From positions 3,968,001-4,032,000 of the forward strand of contig OX337228.1 of assembly GCA_946965045.2 (NCBI GenBank): DNA of 64,000 bases, in the 5' to 3' direction. The position numbers and the translations under genes were made by a program. This DNA comes from Epithemia pelagica (taxonomy: Eukaryota; Bacillariophyta; Bacillariophyceae; Surirellales; Surirellaceae). The notes below the pieces were generated by a model. The model did not search any database and was not told the DNA's origin. It saw only the letters and a list, made by a program, of their open reading frames with translations. The first letter of the stretch is position 1. Each line of letters opens with the position of its first letter. Below are positions 20,521-30,207 of this stretch, piece after piece.

Positions 20521-22377
20521 TCAAAGATTGAGTTTAGCTTCGCCCAAGGGTTGTCGTCGATGTGTGGTCCGGGCATGAGTCGTAGCCTTTGATTTGGTCG
20601 CGTGATGACGATGATGACTATGCGAGTTGGTTGTCTTTTTCTGTTCCTTGTACAAATTCCAGTCCCGTTCTTGCTGGGTCATGGCTTGTTGGTAACTACC
20701 ATGATGATACACAAAGTCTTCGCCATGCCGTTCTCTCCAATCATGGAGCTTTTGCTCAATAATTTGAGTGAGTTTGGGCAAGTCGCGTTTGATGCGACGG
20801 GCCATTTTTTCTTCTTCCATTACTTGGCGTGCGACAGCAGCTGTTCGTTGTTTCAACCGATCAGGATCCTTTTGCAGTTCTTCATATTCCATGCGTTCCT
20901 TGACAATGGCTTCTCGACGTTCTATGAGTCGCAAGAGAGGTTTTCGTTCTTCCAATCGTTCATGAAGCTGCCCTAAATAGGCTTCATGTGTGTCCAACAA
21001 ATCATCATCAAAGGCTTGTTCCGTGTCCACATAAAAGGCAAGAAATTCTCTCCGATACGCCTCATCAGCATCAATTTGATCCCAGAGTTCCTGAATCTCC
21101 TCCCGAGCTTCCTGTACCAATTGTCCAATCATTTCGTTCTTCATGGACTCGAGCCGGTCCAACTCGGCCTCACCCTTTTGGATTGTATCAAGTCCAATTC
21201 CTCGAACACTTTCGGTAAAGGCAATTTGTTCCTCTTCGGATATCCTGAGTTTTTCCCATAGTTTGGAAATCTTGTGTCCCATTTCTTGAATAACGACTTT
21301 TCGTCTACTCTTTTCGGCGTTTAATTCCGACAGGCGCTTCATCATCTCTTCCATGGCATCGGCTCCAATTCCAACACAGGTCTCGGTGCGCTGTTTGGAT
21401 GCCATAATGAAGGAATCATCTTTGGACCGGACCAGAGATCCGGCAATCTGTCGATCCAGGGCACTAGAAGTTTTGGATTCGGTTTCGATTTTGAGTTCTC
21501 GCATGAGTTGTTGACAATCTCGAACCAATCGAACGACGGCAGCGGATCGTGATTGTACTTCTGCCTTGAGTTCCATTCGTTTGTTTTGGAACTCGACTTG
21601 CCGTTCTTTGGTCAAATTGGTATCAATGTCATTCCATTGCGGATCCATATCTTTGCCCAGAACTTCATGGGCCTCAAGCAAGAAATCCAAAGATTCCTGC
21701 AAGTCTTTGCGAGCTTGCGCTGCCTGAAGTCTCAAATCTTGCAAGGTTGTCTCCAACACGTCGAGTTGATCCGTTAATGTAAGTTCCGTGGTGGTGCTGG
21801 TAGCCGATGGAGGGACTTGTTGCTGCAAGGCTGTGCACAGCTTGTGAATTTCGTCTTTGGCCTCGTAAATGGTTTGTCGAAAGGTCTCGGCCACACCCTG
21901 TTCTTCCGCAACCTTGGTTTGACACAAGTCTTTGAATTGCACAATGAGTTGATTGAGTTGTGCCGCTCGTTCTTGGGGAGTATATCCCACTTCGTTCCAG
22001 ACCGTATCTAATTGATGACCTGTCAATGTGGCCAAGGAGGTTAACGTTTCGGAAATGGACCGAGAAGGAGATAAGAGGACGACATCACCACTTCGGTTCG
22101 GAGTCAAAATGGGTGTAAACGACGCATTGACGGCACTGGAATTATTCATGCGGGGACCGCCCGGTGTCTTGTTGTAGTTATTGTTGAAGGATCGAGGAGT
22201 CGTCGTCTTGAGCTCATCGGATTTGAGCTTTTGAATGGTTTGGGGAGTCTCAAATCGTACAATATTAATGGGAGATGGATTTTGTTGTTGTTGTTGTTGT
22301 TGCCGGGGTGGTTTGGTTGTAGAGGGTTCCATATCGGTGATCACAGAGGAGGACGGGTCGGCCTTTGGAGTCTTCAT
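20521..22377 (-). CDS. MAP65/Ase1/PRC1 microtubule-bundling protein
   Basis: A 618-residue single-exon gene with ATG at 22377 (the frame extends seven codons further without an ATG). The head is low-complexity with a Gln run. From about residue 95 a long coiled coil starts (LDTVWNEVGYTPQERAAQL), as in MAP65 dimerisation/spectrin repeats, and the C-terminal half has the microtubule-binding signature with IQELWDQIDADEAYRREF and RRIKRDLPKLTQIIEQKLHD. MAP65 proteins cross-link antiparallel microtubules in the spindle midzone, which fits a role in diatom mitosis, where the central spindle is highly ordered. Length and block order agree with the family. Confidence 0.93.
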   Translation of the reverse strand: MKTPKADPSSSVITDMEPSTTKPPRQQQQQQQNPSPINIVRFETPQTIQKLKSDELKTTTPRSFNNNYNKTPGGPRMNNSSAVNASFTPILTPNRSGDVVLLSPSRSISETLTSLATLTGHQLDTVWNEVGYTPQERAAQLNQLIVQFKDLCQTKVAEEQGVAETFRQTIYEAKDEIHKLCTALQQQVPPSATSTTTELTLTDQLDVLETTLQDLRLQAAQARKDLQESLDFLLEAHEVLGKDMDPQWNDIDTNLTKERQVEFQNKRMELKAEVQSRSAAVVRLVRDCQQLMRELKIETESKTSSALDRQIAGSLVRSKDDSFIMASKQRTETCVGIGADAMEEMMKRLSELNAEKSRRKVVIQEMGHKISKLWEKLRISEEEQIAFTESVRGIGLDTIQKGEAELDRLESMKNEMIGQLVQEAREEIQELWDQIDADEAYRREFLAFYVDTEQAFDDDLLDTHEAYLGQLHERLEERKPLLRLIERREAIVKERMEYEELQKDPDRLKQRTAAVARQVMEEEKMARRIKRDLPKLTQIIEQKLHDWRERHGEDFVYHHGSYQQAMTQQERDWNLYKEQKKTTNSHSHHRHHATKSKATTHARTTHRRQPLGEAKLNL

Positions 22378-23026
22378 TGCTCGTGTTCTGTTTTTCAATG
22401 AGGGTCAACGCCTGTGCCTTACAATAATGGCACGCGAAGACAAGTAGGGTGTGGATTGGGAGCGCAGTTTGTTGCGAGAAGAGAAAGGAGAGAAGAGGGC
22501 AAGACGAGGAGCAAGGTGTTCCAACGACAAGACACTACAACGACAAGAAGAAGAGGGAGAAGATGGTTTTCAGTCAGTGAGCGCCGACCCTCATTATGTT
22601 GGATCCCCTTGCGCGACACATTTTGAATATATACATCCATGAAGATATTATTAAGTTGCCGTCCGTCCCTAGCTCCCGGCGCGGCGCGTACCCGGAGTTG
22701 ACCGACGTACGTGACCTTGGCGTCTTTCGTCATTCGTTGTTTTCGCATTTCGGTGGCACCATCTGCTTCCGACTCGTAATTCCGCTCATCAGAATTTTGT
22801 GTGTTGTTGTGCGATTCGTCGGCAGTCATATTTCCATCAACAAGAAGAGAACACAAGAGTCCAGAGACGACCATCGTCTCTCTTGTGGGTATCTTTTTCT
22901 GGAAGAGCATTGCCTGTAAGCGAAAAACAAGAAGTCACCACAATTCTTGCGTCTACGGCAACAGATAGGAAGAGAGCCTTTTCGTTTTGGAACAGACTCA
23001 TTATATAGAAAATACGAATAGATAGA
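22378..23026. other. Intergenic, divergent promoter region MAP65 / carrier protein
   Basis: 649 bp. A 163-codon minus-strand frame (22419-22910) crosses it but has no family resemblance and is not coding-like. A TATA-like ttatatagaa lies just before the carrier ATG, at about 23000. No RNA gene is evident, although 22670-22720 is strikingly CG-rich. Confidence 0.5.
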
Positions 23027-24316
23027 ATGACGAGAGCAGGGTCGAGGACCAAGTGCATCGGCAGCTTGTGGATGCTTTTGCTGCTGCTTTTATGTGTGAC
23101 CGAGCATGTATCGGCCTTGACTCCACCCCGAATAAACACACAACAAGGGCGCAAGTCTCCAAAATCAAAATCAACCACAACAACCACCAGCACTTCGAAT
23201 CGACCGGTTGACACGTTCGAACTGGCCACGGCCAGTTCAGGCCAAGAAGCCGTCTTGACAGTCCCAGCCAATTCCAAATTGGTTGCTCCTCCAAAAGATC
23301 TTTCATCTTCCTCATCATCTGCACCTTTGGTGGGCGTTGCGTCGCAGGAATTGCCACTCCTCCAATTGGCGCTGGCCGGAAGTCTGGCCACCTTTGTGGC
23401 CGATCTCGTGTTGCATCCCATGGATTGTATCAAAACCTTGCAACAAAGTGATTTGGGCTTGCATTGGACCATGTTCGAATCAGCTCAGTACCTCTATCAA
23501 CAGAGTGGTCCCATGGGATTCTTTCATGGATTTTGGACCTACGGTCTGGCCGATGCCGTAGCCGGTGCCGTCAAATTTGGAGTGTGGGAAACCTGGAAAA
23601 AACAATCTCCCACTTTTTCCTCCGAAAGCAGTTGTGGTAGTAGTAGTACTCCTTCTCATGATCCCATTTGGTTTGTCATGACAGGTGCCGCCTTGGCGTT
23701 TGTGGCGTCGTCTGTGGTGATTGTACCAGGAGAGTTTCTGAAACAACAATTGCAAATGTCTCATTTTGATGGTCTGTGGCATGCGATTCAAGGGGTCGCT
23801 TTCAATGCCGACGATGGATCGGTCCATTTGCAGCGACTCTTTACAGGCTACAATGGCGTGTTGCTTCGCGATGTTCCCTATACCATTCTCGAACTGGGAT
23901 TGTACGATACCCTCAAACGGTTTTGGGACGAGCGAACCAAATCGTCCCTCGCCAAGACCAGCAGCAGTAATAAGGATGACACCCAAGAGGCGACGGGCGT
24001 GGTCTGGGAGAATTTACTATGTGCGGCTGCCACGGGGGTTGTGGCAGCGGTGGTCACAACTCCCATGGATGTGATCAAGACCAAACTCATGGTGGATGAC
24101 TATGCCTCCTTGGTAGACTGTTTTGTATCGACCGTGCAGACCCATGGCTTGTGGTCCGGTGTTGCGGCACGCGTGTCGTGGATTGTCCCCTTTACCATGT
24201 TGTATTTGCCCACCTACGATGGATTGAAAACATGGATGTGGAATCGACATGTCCAACACTACTTGAATCGTCGCACGGTATCGTTGGATGGTGTAGATGA
24301 TGTGGTCACGTCGTAG
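23027..24316 (+). CDS. Mitochondrial-carrier-family (SLC25) protein with secretory-type leader
   Basis: A single exon of 429 residues with the three SLC25 repeats. The signature Px(D/E)xx(K/R) occurs as HPMDCIKTLQ (about residue 130), VPGEFLKQQLQ (about 238) and TPMDVIKTKLM (about 346). Such carriers exchange metabolites across inner membranes. The N-terminus begins MTRAGSRTKCIGSLWMLLLLLLCVTEHVSALTPP, a signal peptide with a plausible cleavage before Leu and a Ser/Thr-rich transit-like stretch, so it may go to the plastid envelope rather than mitochondria. Its general plan resembles S-adenosylmethionine carriers, but substrate contact residues were not checked. The third repeat lacks a fully standard second motif part. 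Confidence 0.88.
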   Translation: MTRAGSRTKCIGSLWMLLLLLLCVTEHVSALTPPRINTQQGRKSPKSKSTTTTTSTSNRPVDTFELATASSGQEAVLTVPANSKLVAPPKDLSSSSSSAPLVGVASQELPLLQLALAGSLATFVADLVLHPMDCIKTLQQSDLGLHWTMFESAQYLYQQSGPMGFFHGFWTYGLADAVAGAVKFGVWETWKKQSPTFSSESSCGSSSTPSHDPIWFVMTGAALAFVASSVVIVPGEFLKQQLQMSHFDGLWHAIQGVAFNADDGSVHLQRLFTGYNGVLLRDVPYTILELGLYDTLKRFWDERTKSSLAKTSSSNKDDTQEATGVVWENLLCAAATGVVAAVVTTPMDVIKTKLMVDDYASLVDCFVSTVQTHGLWSGVAARVSWIVPFTMLYLPTYDGLKTWMWNRHVQHYLNRRTVSLDGVDDVVTS

Positions 24317-24657
24317 GATCCCCAAGTCGCTAAGTACCTACCTAGGTAGAACTGCTAGAATAATATAAATACAAAGGTACGCTTGCAATGGCCTTTCGTT
24401 GAGAACCGACCGAGCTTCCGTCCATGGTACAAGAGGACTGTAGAGAAGGAGCAGTTCGTCAAAGCCCTAACTTAGAGGAGAGATAGAGGTAGATTAGCAT
24501 GGGTAGTCAAAAGTTGCATTGGAAGCAAGTCTTCCTCGCAACAGCTGCTTTCTCTCTTTACGAGTAGAACGAGGCGCTCTCGTTCTCATTTTGTCGGAGG
24601 AGGATGCAAATTGAAGGTCAAGGAAACTAAACAGAAAACAAGAACAACAAAGACAAC
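24317..24657. other. Intergenic spacer
   Basis: 341 bp between two plus-strand genes, with no ORF or repeat of note. Confidence 0.6.
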
Positions 24658-25899
24658 ATGAAGTTTGCTCCTGTGGTCTCATTGTGGAGCAGTGTAGTGG
24701 CCTTGGTCAGTACTACGCACAAGGACCATCCTCCTCATTCTCATTCTCGTCACCATGCCGTCACCACCACAACGGCACAACCAACACAAGGACAAGACCA
24801 CCCGCCCATTGTTTCATGGATATCTCCAACGATCGTGAAAGACATTCACAATGCCTGTTCTACATGGGGCGCCTTTGTCTTGACGGATCACGGGATTCCT
24901 GCCTCTCTCTTGACGCATGTCTTGGAAACCAGTCACGCCTTTTTTCAGCTACCACAAGAGAGCAAGGAAAAGTACCATTTGAAAAAGCAGGGGGCCAAAT
25001 GGCGGGGTTACATGCCCTTGGGAGGGGAACGATCCTGTCAAGGTACCGTAATGGACTGGAAAGAGGGATTGTACCTCGGTGATGACCATGCGGAGAATCA
25101 CCCCTTGTTGGGACTGCCCACCTTTGGTTCCAATGTCTATCCGGACGAGGAATTGCCTCTTATGAAACCACTGTTTATCGAATATCACAAACAAATGAAA
25201 CAACTGGGAAATGATGTGATGCAAGTCCTGTCCTTGGGATTGGGATTGTCACGCCATTCTATTCAGGACAAGGTCACTTTGGGCGATCCCATTATTTTGC
25301 CGCGTGTGTTCTACTATCCACCGGTACCAACCAGTGCAGCGACGAAATCAACGACTCCAACACACTACGGGATTGGTCCACATTCCGATTATGGTTTGTG
25401 GACCATGATTGTGACGGATGCACCAGGATTGGAATTTTGTCATCCTACCAATCAAACCTGGCATGGCGTCCCTCATATTCCGAATTCCATTGTCATGAAT
25501 GTGGGCGATGTCTTGGATCGCTTGTCGGGTGGGCATTATATTTCCGCGTATCATCGAGTTCGAACCACACCCAACACAACCCCGCGCATGAGCTTGCCCT
25601 TTTTTTACGATCCTCATTGGCATGCTCGCTTGCAACCCCTCCTCGGGACCACCACCCAACAACAACCGGTCCCGTCGATTGTTCACGAACGATGGTCCCG
25701 TACCAAACTCACAGCGCATGGCTTTGATGGGACTGTCGAATATTCCGAATTTCTCTCCAAAAAAGTGGCCAAAGTCTTTCCTTCTCTCATCCCACCGAGT
25801 ACCTGGAGAAATTTACGGAGCACGACCTTGCCCTCTACCCGTCATGCCGTCGTAGTAGATACTACTACTACTACACCAACACCACCTGAACGGGAATGA
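24658..25899 (+). CDS. 2-oxoglutarate/Fe(II) dioxygenase (isopenicillin N synthase-like)
   Basis: A 413-residue single-exon protein. The N-terminal DIOX_N-type region reads STWGAFVLTDHGIPASLL and HAFFQLPQESKEKYH. The double-stranded beta-helix has the iron triad HSDYG (His and Asp) and SAYHRV (distal His), and RMSLPFFYDP holds the Arg that binds the 2-oxoglutarate carboxylate. The family oxidises small molecules (flavonoid, gibberellin and alkaloid enzymes in plants; other substrates in algae), so the substrate is unknown here. The first 20 residues are hydrophobic enough for a weak signal peptide, followed by His-rich sequence. All catalytic residues are intact. Confidence 0.9.
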   Translation: MKFAPVVSLWSSVVALVSTTHKDHPPHSHSRHHAVTTTTAQPTQGQDHPPIVSWISPTIVKDIHNACSTWGAFVLTDHGIPASLLTHVLETSHAFFQLPQESKEKYHLKKQGAKWRGYMPLGGERSCQGTVMDWKEGLYLGDDHAENHPLLGLPTFGSNVYPDEELPLMKPLFIEYHKQMKQLGNDVMQVLSLGLGLSRHSIQDKVTLGDPIILPRVFYYPPVPTSAATKSTTPTHYGIGPHSDYGLWTMIVTDAPGLEFCHPTNQTWHGVPHIPNSIVMNVGDVLDRLSGGHYISAYHRVRTTPNTTPRMSLPFFYDPHWHARLQPLLGTTTQQQPVPSIVHERWSRTKLTAHGFDGTVEYSEFLSKKVAKVFPSLIPPSTWRNLRSTTLPSTRHAVVVDTTTTTPTPPERE

Positions 25900-26423
25900 A
25901 CATGACTTGGGACGTGGGTCTCGAGTTCTCGGTTTCACAGTATTGGACAATCCCTGATCCTCGTGTGACTTTTTCTCCAAGAGTGGTGAAACTCAAAAGA
26001 CGGGATCCAGTCTACCAACTATGATAATGTGTACCACGTCCACGGAAATCGACTGGTTGCGCATGGAACAAGAAATCGTTCGCACAGGCACATAAACGAG
26101 TTGCTTACCTCTAGAATAGACATGCAATGACAATCGACGTTCATCAAATACTCCTAGGTCCAAAAGAATAGGAGTACTAGATAGGGAGGAGTAGCTAGAG
26201 GTGGCATGAGGTAGATTTCGATGGGATGCAGACGCACTTCGAAGTTGAGTTGCCATCCCCACAAAATCTTTTTGTTCCACATTCCACTCCGCAGATTTGG
26301 TTGACGACAACACACCGTTGTTGTTCTTCTTCTTGAGTGTTCCCTTTCTTGGATCGGCATCGAAGGTCCTGCAATCGACAGTATCCACCAGAACCACAAG
26401 AGAGAACCTCAAACACAATCCTC
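25900..26423. other. Intergenic spacer before PPOX
   Basis: 524 bp. A 141-codon minus-strand frame (25993-26418) spans most of it but has no family resemblance; it probably reflects chance. The PPOX promoter should lie here. Confidence 0.5.
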
Positions 26424-28228
26424 ATGATGATGCAACAGAAGAATCTGTCGTTTGTGTACCTTTTGATTGTGGCTGCCTGCCATCACAATGTCGTCGCCGC
26501 ATTTGTCGCGGGTCCTTCTACCACGACGCCATGGGCACGATCATCGTCGTCGTCGTCGTCGTCGTTGCAGGCTCAAGAAGTCGATTGTTTGGTAGTTGGA
26601 TCTGGTGTGAGTGGATCGACCTTGGCATTCAATCTCGTCAAAAATCAAAAGATTGACAATATTCTCATGGTCGAACGCAATGAACAAGTTGGAGGCAATT
26701 TAATCTCTAAGGAAAATGAAGGTAAGTCTTGAGATCTGCTATTATTTTGTATAACTAATGTGGAGTTGAAAAACAATGTTCTCAACAAACCGTCCTCTTG
26801 TCATGATACTTGTGTACAGATGGGTTTGTCTGGGAAGAAGGACCCAACAGTTTTCAACCAACACCCTACATTTGCCGCATTACACATGAACTAGGTTTGA
26901 CCGACGACTTGGTCTTGGCCGATGGTAGTCTGCCTCGATTTGTCTATTGGCAAGGCGAAGGAGCAGGAGAAAAGCTCGCCAACTTGCATGCTCTTCCCAC
27001 CAATTTGCCCGGAGATTTGTTGGATTTCAATCTCTTGACCTGGCCCGCCAAGATTCGGGCCGCCTTTGGTGCCTTGGGCTTTATTGAGTCACCTCCCACG
27101 GACCGCGAAGAAACCATTCGCGAATTTGTGACGCGACATTTGGGCGCCGAAACCTTTGAACGAGTCATTGATCCCTTTGTCAGTGGCGTGTATGCTGGCG
27201 ATCCCGACAAATTGGCCATGCGATCGGCCTTGAAAAAAATTCATCGCCTCGAGGGCATGGGAGAACTTGGTCCCGGACTCGTGTCGGGAGCCCTCGTGCG
27301 GTTTGGTGAAATTGCCCAAGAAAAGAAAGATAATCCACCCCATGAGGCCTGGCCTACCTACAAGGCGGGTGAGTTGGGCTCGTTCCGAAAAGGATTGCAA
27401 ACCTTGGCCAAGGCCGTCCAAAAAGAATTGGGAGACGACCGAGTCTGGACCAACGCTCCGGTGGAAAAAGTCGAACAAATGAAAGATGGACGATTCAAAG
27501 TCATTGTCATGCGCAATAATAAAAAGAAAACAGAAGTGATTGCCAAATCTGTCTGTGTGACCAGTCCCACTCGTGTCACGTGCGAACTGGCCGGGGACCT
27601 GATTCCCGCGGCCAAAGATCTCTCCAAGGTCTATTCGCCACCGGTAGCGTCCGTGACCATGGCCTACAAGAAGGAATGGTTCAAAGAGCTTCCAGGAGGA
27701 ACAAAGGATAACCCATTGCGTGGATTTGGACATTTGTTGCCCCGCAAAATGGGAATCCGGAGTCTTGGCACCATTTGGTCCTCCTCGCTCTTTCCCGGAC
27801 GAGCACCCGAGGGTTGGGATCTGCTCTTGACCTACATTGGCGGTGCGCGTGATCCAACCATTAAGGATATGACGGAGGAGGAAATTTACAAGCAAGTCGA
27901 TGCCGACAATCACCGCATTTTACTCAAGGATGATGCACCTGAGGGTGTCCAACTGGGGTGCCGTGTCTGGCAAACGGCCATTCCACAATACCAAAAGGGT
28001 CACTTTGATCTTTTGCAACGCTTGGCAGAGGACGAAGCCAAGGTACCAGGGTTCTACTTGGGTGGAAACTACCGAACTGGTGTCGCCTTTGGAGACTGTG
28101 TACAATTTGGGTGGGACGAAGCGGCCAAGGTCTCCAAATACTTGGATTCTATTGCGGCACCATCGGACGAAACCAAGACGGAATCCAAAAAAGAAGAAGA
28201 ACCAGCTACAGCTGCTGTCGATGCGTAG
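26424..28228 (+). CDS. PPOX: Protoporphyrinogen IX oxidase (plastid)
   Basis: Two exons, 26424-26721 and 26820-28228, with a 98-bp intron (gtaagt...tacag), give 568 residues. After the leader, VDCLVVGSGVSGSTLAFNLV is the FAD-binding GxGxxG motif. The splice restores DGFVWEEGPNSFQPTPYICR, a hallmark of HemY-type PPOX. The C-terminal FAD contact is GFYLGGNYRTGVAFGDCV. The enzyme oxidises protoporphyrinogen IX to protoporphyrin IX, the last step shared by heme and chlorophyll. The leader FVYLLIVAACHHNVVA-AFVAGP is a signal peptide with the plastid AFxxP site. Three consecutive ATG codons open the frame; I take the first. Confidence 0.95.
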
Positions 28229-28313
28229 AGACACTTTTTATATTTCTTGTTGCTCTAGAGATGACTTTATTCAAGGGAAATGGTAGGTACAAACAACAGG
28301 TTTGAACAATATA

Positions 28314-29396
28314 TTACATGCTGTAGTCACCTCGCAAGGTTCTTGCTCTCAACTCTGGGTCCAGTTTCCAGGCATTGGGTTCTACGCCGTTGCGTTCGTA
28401 GATGAATCGCTCTATTCTTCGAAAGAACCCCAAGTCGTCAAGTGGTTTGCTACAAATACCCGAAATGATACAATAGTTGCCTTCAAAGGGAGCAAAGTGG
28501 TGGAGTGCATGAGGCTTTCGTCCCACGGTCAAGCCAGTCTTTTGCAACCAATTCACCCATGAAGGTGTTTCTCGAGGCAGTTGATGAGACCATTTGTGGA
28601 ACTCTTGCGATAGAATCTCAAAAATGCAAAAGGTGGCAAAGAACCAACTGGCGAATCCGGGACCACCGGCCAAGAACTGAATCACAGCCATGGTGGGGAC
28701 ACCAAATGGGATACAGAGTTTATGTACATTGTTGCAAAAGGCGCGCTCTGTAATGGTCCAGGGAGCCGAATGGTGTCCTTGAAAGGCGGCAATGATGGAA
28801 CCCATGATGGGTGTTTTGCCATTACCATAATTGTCCACACTCCAATGAAGAACACCCGATCCAAAGTCGGCCAAGACCCACGACAGAAATGTCAGCGCAA
28901 AAGCCTGACATGTGGCCACGGCAATATTGCCACCCGCGAGGGCCAACATGGTCCCAAATGCCTGCGATAGGAACCAGGCATGTCCCGCAAAGGTGAGGGC
29001 TACCATGGCTTGTTGGTATGGCTTGGTCTCGGTGGAGTCTCCTTCGACGACAATCTGACTGGTTCGGCCTTGTGGTCGTTCCAAGCCCGATCCCTGCAGT
29101 CCAAATACAAAGCCGTCGTCTTTCCACGATGGTTTGTCTGAATCTGGAATGTTTGCCTCGCTCTCCGATACAGTGGAATCTTGTTGTTGCTGCTCTTGTC
29201 CAAGTTCCATCAGTATAGATTCGGATGGTGACGACAGTACATGAAGCGAGGATAACCTTCGATTGACGACCATGACAGACATGGGAAAAGCCGTGATAGG
29301 CGTAGATGTAAACGCGTTGGCACAAAGATTCGCCGCGCTCAAACAGAGCGCAATGGCGATGAAACTAGAGGGTGAAACCATGGATCGAACCTTCAT
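28314..29396 (-). CDS. FAD4-like plastid fatty acid desaturase (TMEM189/Kua family)
   Basis: 360 residues from ATG 29396. The longer upstream frame adds residues without a leader and I reject it. The His-rich clusters are GSGVLHWSVDNYG, FQGHHSAPWTIT, SQEFHKWSHQ and KPHALHHFAPFEGNY, as in FAD4 and the plasmanylethanolamine desaturase TMEM189. FAD4 introduces the trans-3 double bond into palmitate of plastid phosphatidylglycerol. The leader MVSPSSFIAIALCLSAANLC-ANAFTSTP is a signal peptide with a plastid Phe site, so the FAD4 role is more likely than the ER ether-lipid role. It starts head to head with SQD2, 811 bp apart. Confidence 0.9.
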   Translation of the reverse strand: MKVRSMVSPSSFIAIALCLSAANLCANAFTSTPITAFPMSVMVVNRRLSSLHVLSSPSESILMELGQEQQQQDSTVSESEANIPDSDKPSWKDDGFVFGLQGSGLERPQGRTSQIVVEGDSTETKPYQQAMVALTFAGHAWFLSQAFGTMLALAGGNIAVATCQAFALTFLSWVLADFGSGVLHWSVDNYGNGKTPIMGSIIAAFQGHHSAPWTITERAFCNNVHKLCIPFGVPTMAVIQFLAGGPGFASWFFATFCIFEILSQEFHKWSHQLPRETPSWVNWLQKTGLTVGRKPHALHHFAPFEGNYCIISGICSKPLDDLGFFRRIERFIYERNGVEPNAWKLDPELRARTLRGDYSM

Positions 29397-30207
29397 TCTT
29401 TGCTTGTCGGTTGTGGCTGGTCGAGCAGATGCCTTTCTGGTTCCAAAGTGGTCGTAAGTTTTTATGATACCTTCTTCACTTTCTCCTTGGTTGAGCCATT
29501 GCCATGACATCCATTCCATGACGGCGTAAACACGTCACTTTTCCCGCATCTGATGGAGATACTGCAGTGTTTCACTTCCGAATGATCGTGAGATTCTGAG
29601 TCACCTAAAAACGCTTTGTTGTGTCATGATTCCCATTATTCGTGATTCTCATGATTCAATCGGCATTCCAATATGCGACTCAAAACCGACAGGTTGGTGG
29701 TCGCGGAAGTAGGCCCAACTTCCCTCGCACTTTGTCCCGTGACTGATTCTGGGGGCCAGGGCTTAAATATTCGTGAATCTGAGTTGTCCGTTAGTTGAGA
29801 CAGCGCGTCATCGCCACGGTGGACAATACGGGGTTAAATCCAAAATTGCTTTTTCGTGTTGTCAGCGACCAACAGATGGAATGAGAATGTCGTATCAGGT
29901 TTTGATTGGCAAAGAATGATGGTCTTTCCAAAATCGAAGTACCACGACATGTTCGACTCTGTTCCCCACTTTTTTGCGGGTCGAACCTGGCGCGGAGCCT
30001 CCTGGTTTTTGGCTAGCCAAAGACGTACTTCAAGAGAGCGATGGATTTCATGGTTGATTTGTCATTTCTCACAACCAAACCTTCATTAGTGCATTGGTAT
30101 TTGCATTGAAACTAAACGGTTCACGAGCTCGTTTTCCCTTTCATTGCTCTGCGACCACTCAAAATTGCCAGTCGGATCTAACGAGAAAAGAAAGTCTGAA
30201 GAGAATC
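29397..30207. other. Shared divergent promoter region of FAD4-like and SQD2
   Basis: 811 bp with no convincing ORF. It contains a TGAGTCA bZIP-type site (29597-29603) and several close gtgattc/atgattc words around 29620-29660. No P1BS-like phosphate-response site was found by eye. Confidence 0.5.

Noticed and set aside
22419-22910. 163-codon minus-strand frame between MAP65 and the carrier gene
   Set aside because: No family resemblance, low-complexity ends, lies in a divergent promoter region.
25993-26418. 141-codon minus-strand frame before PPOX
   Set aside because: No recognisable domain and sits where the PPOX promoter must be; I cannot support it.
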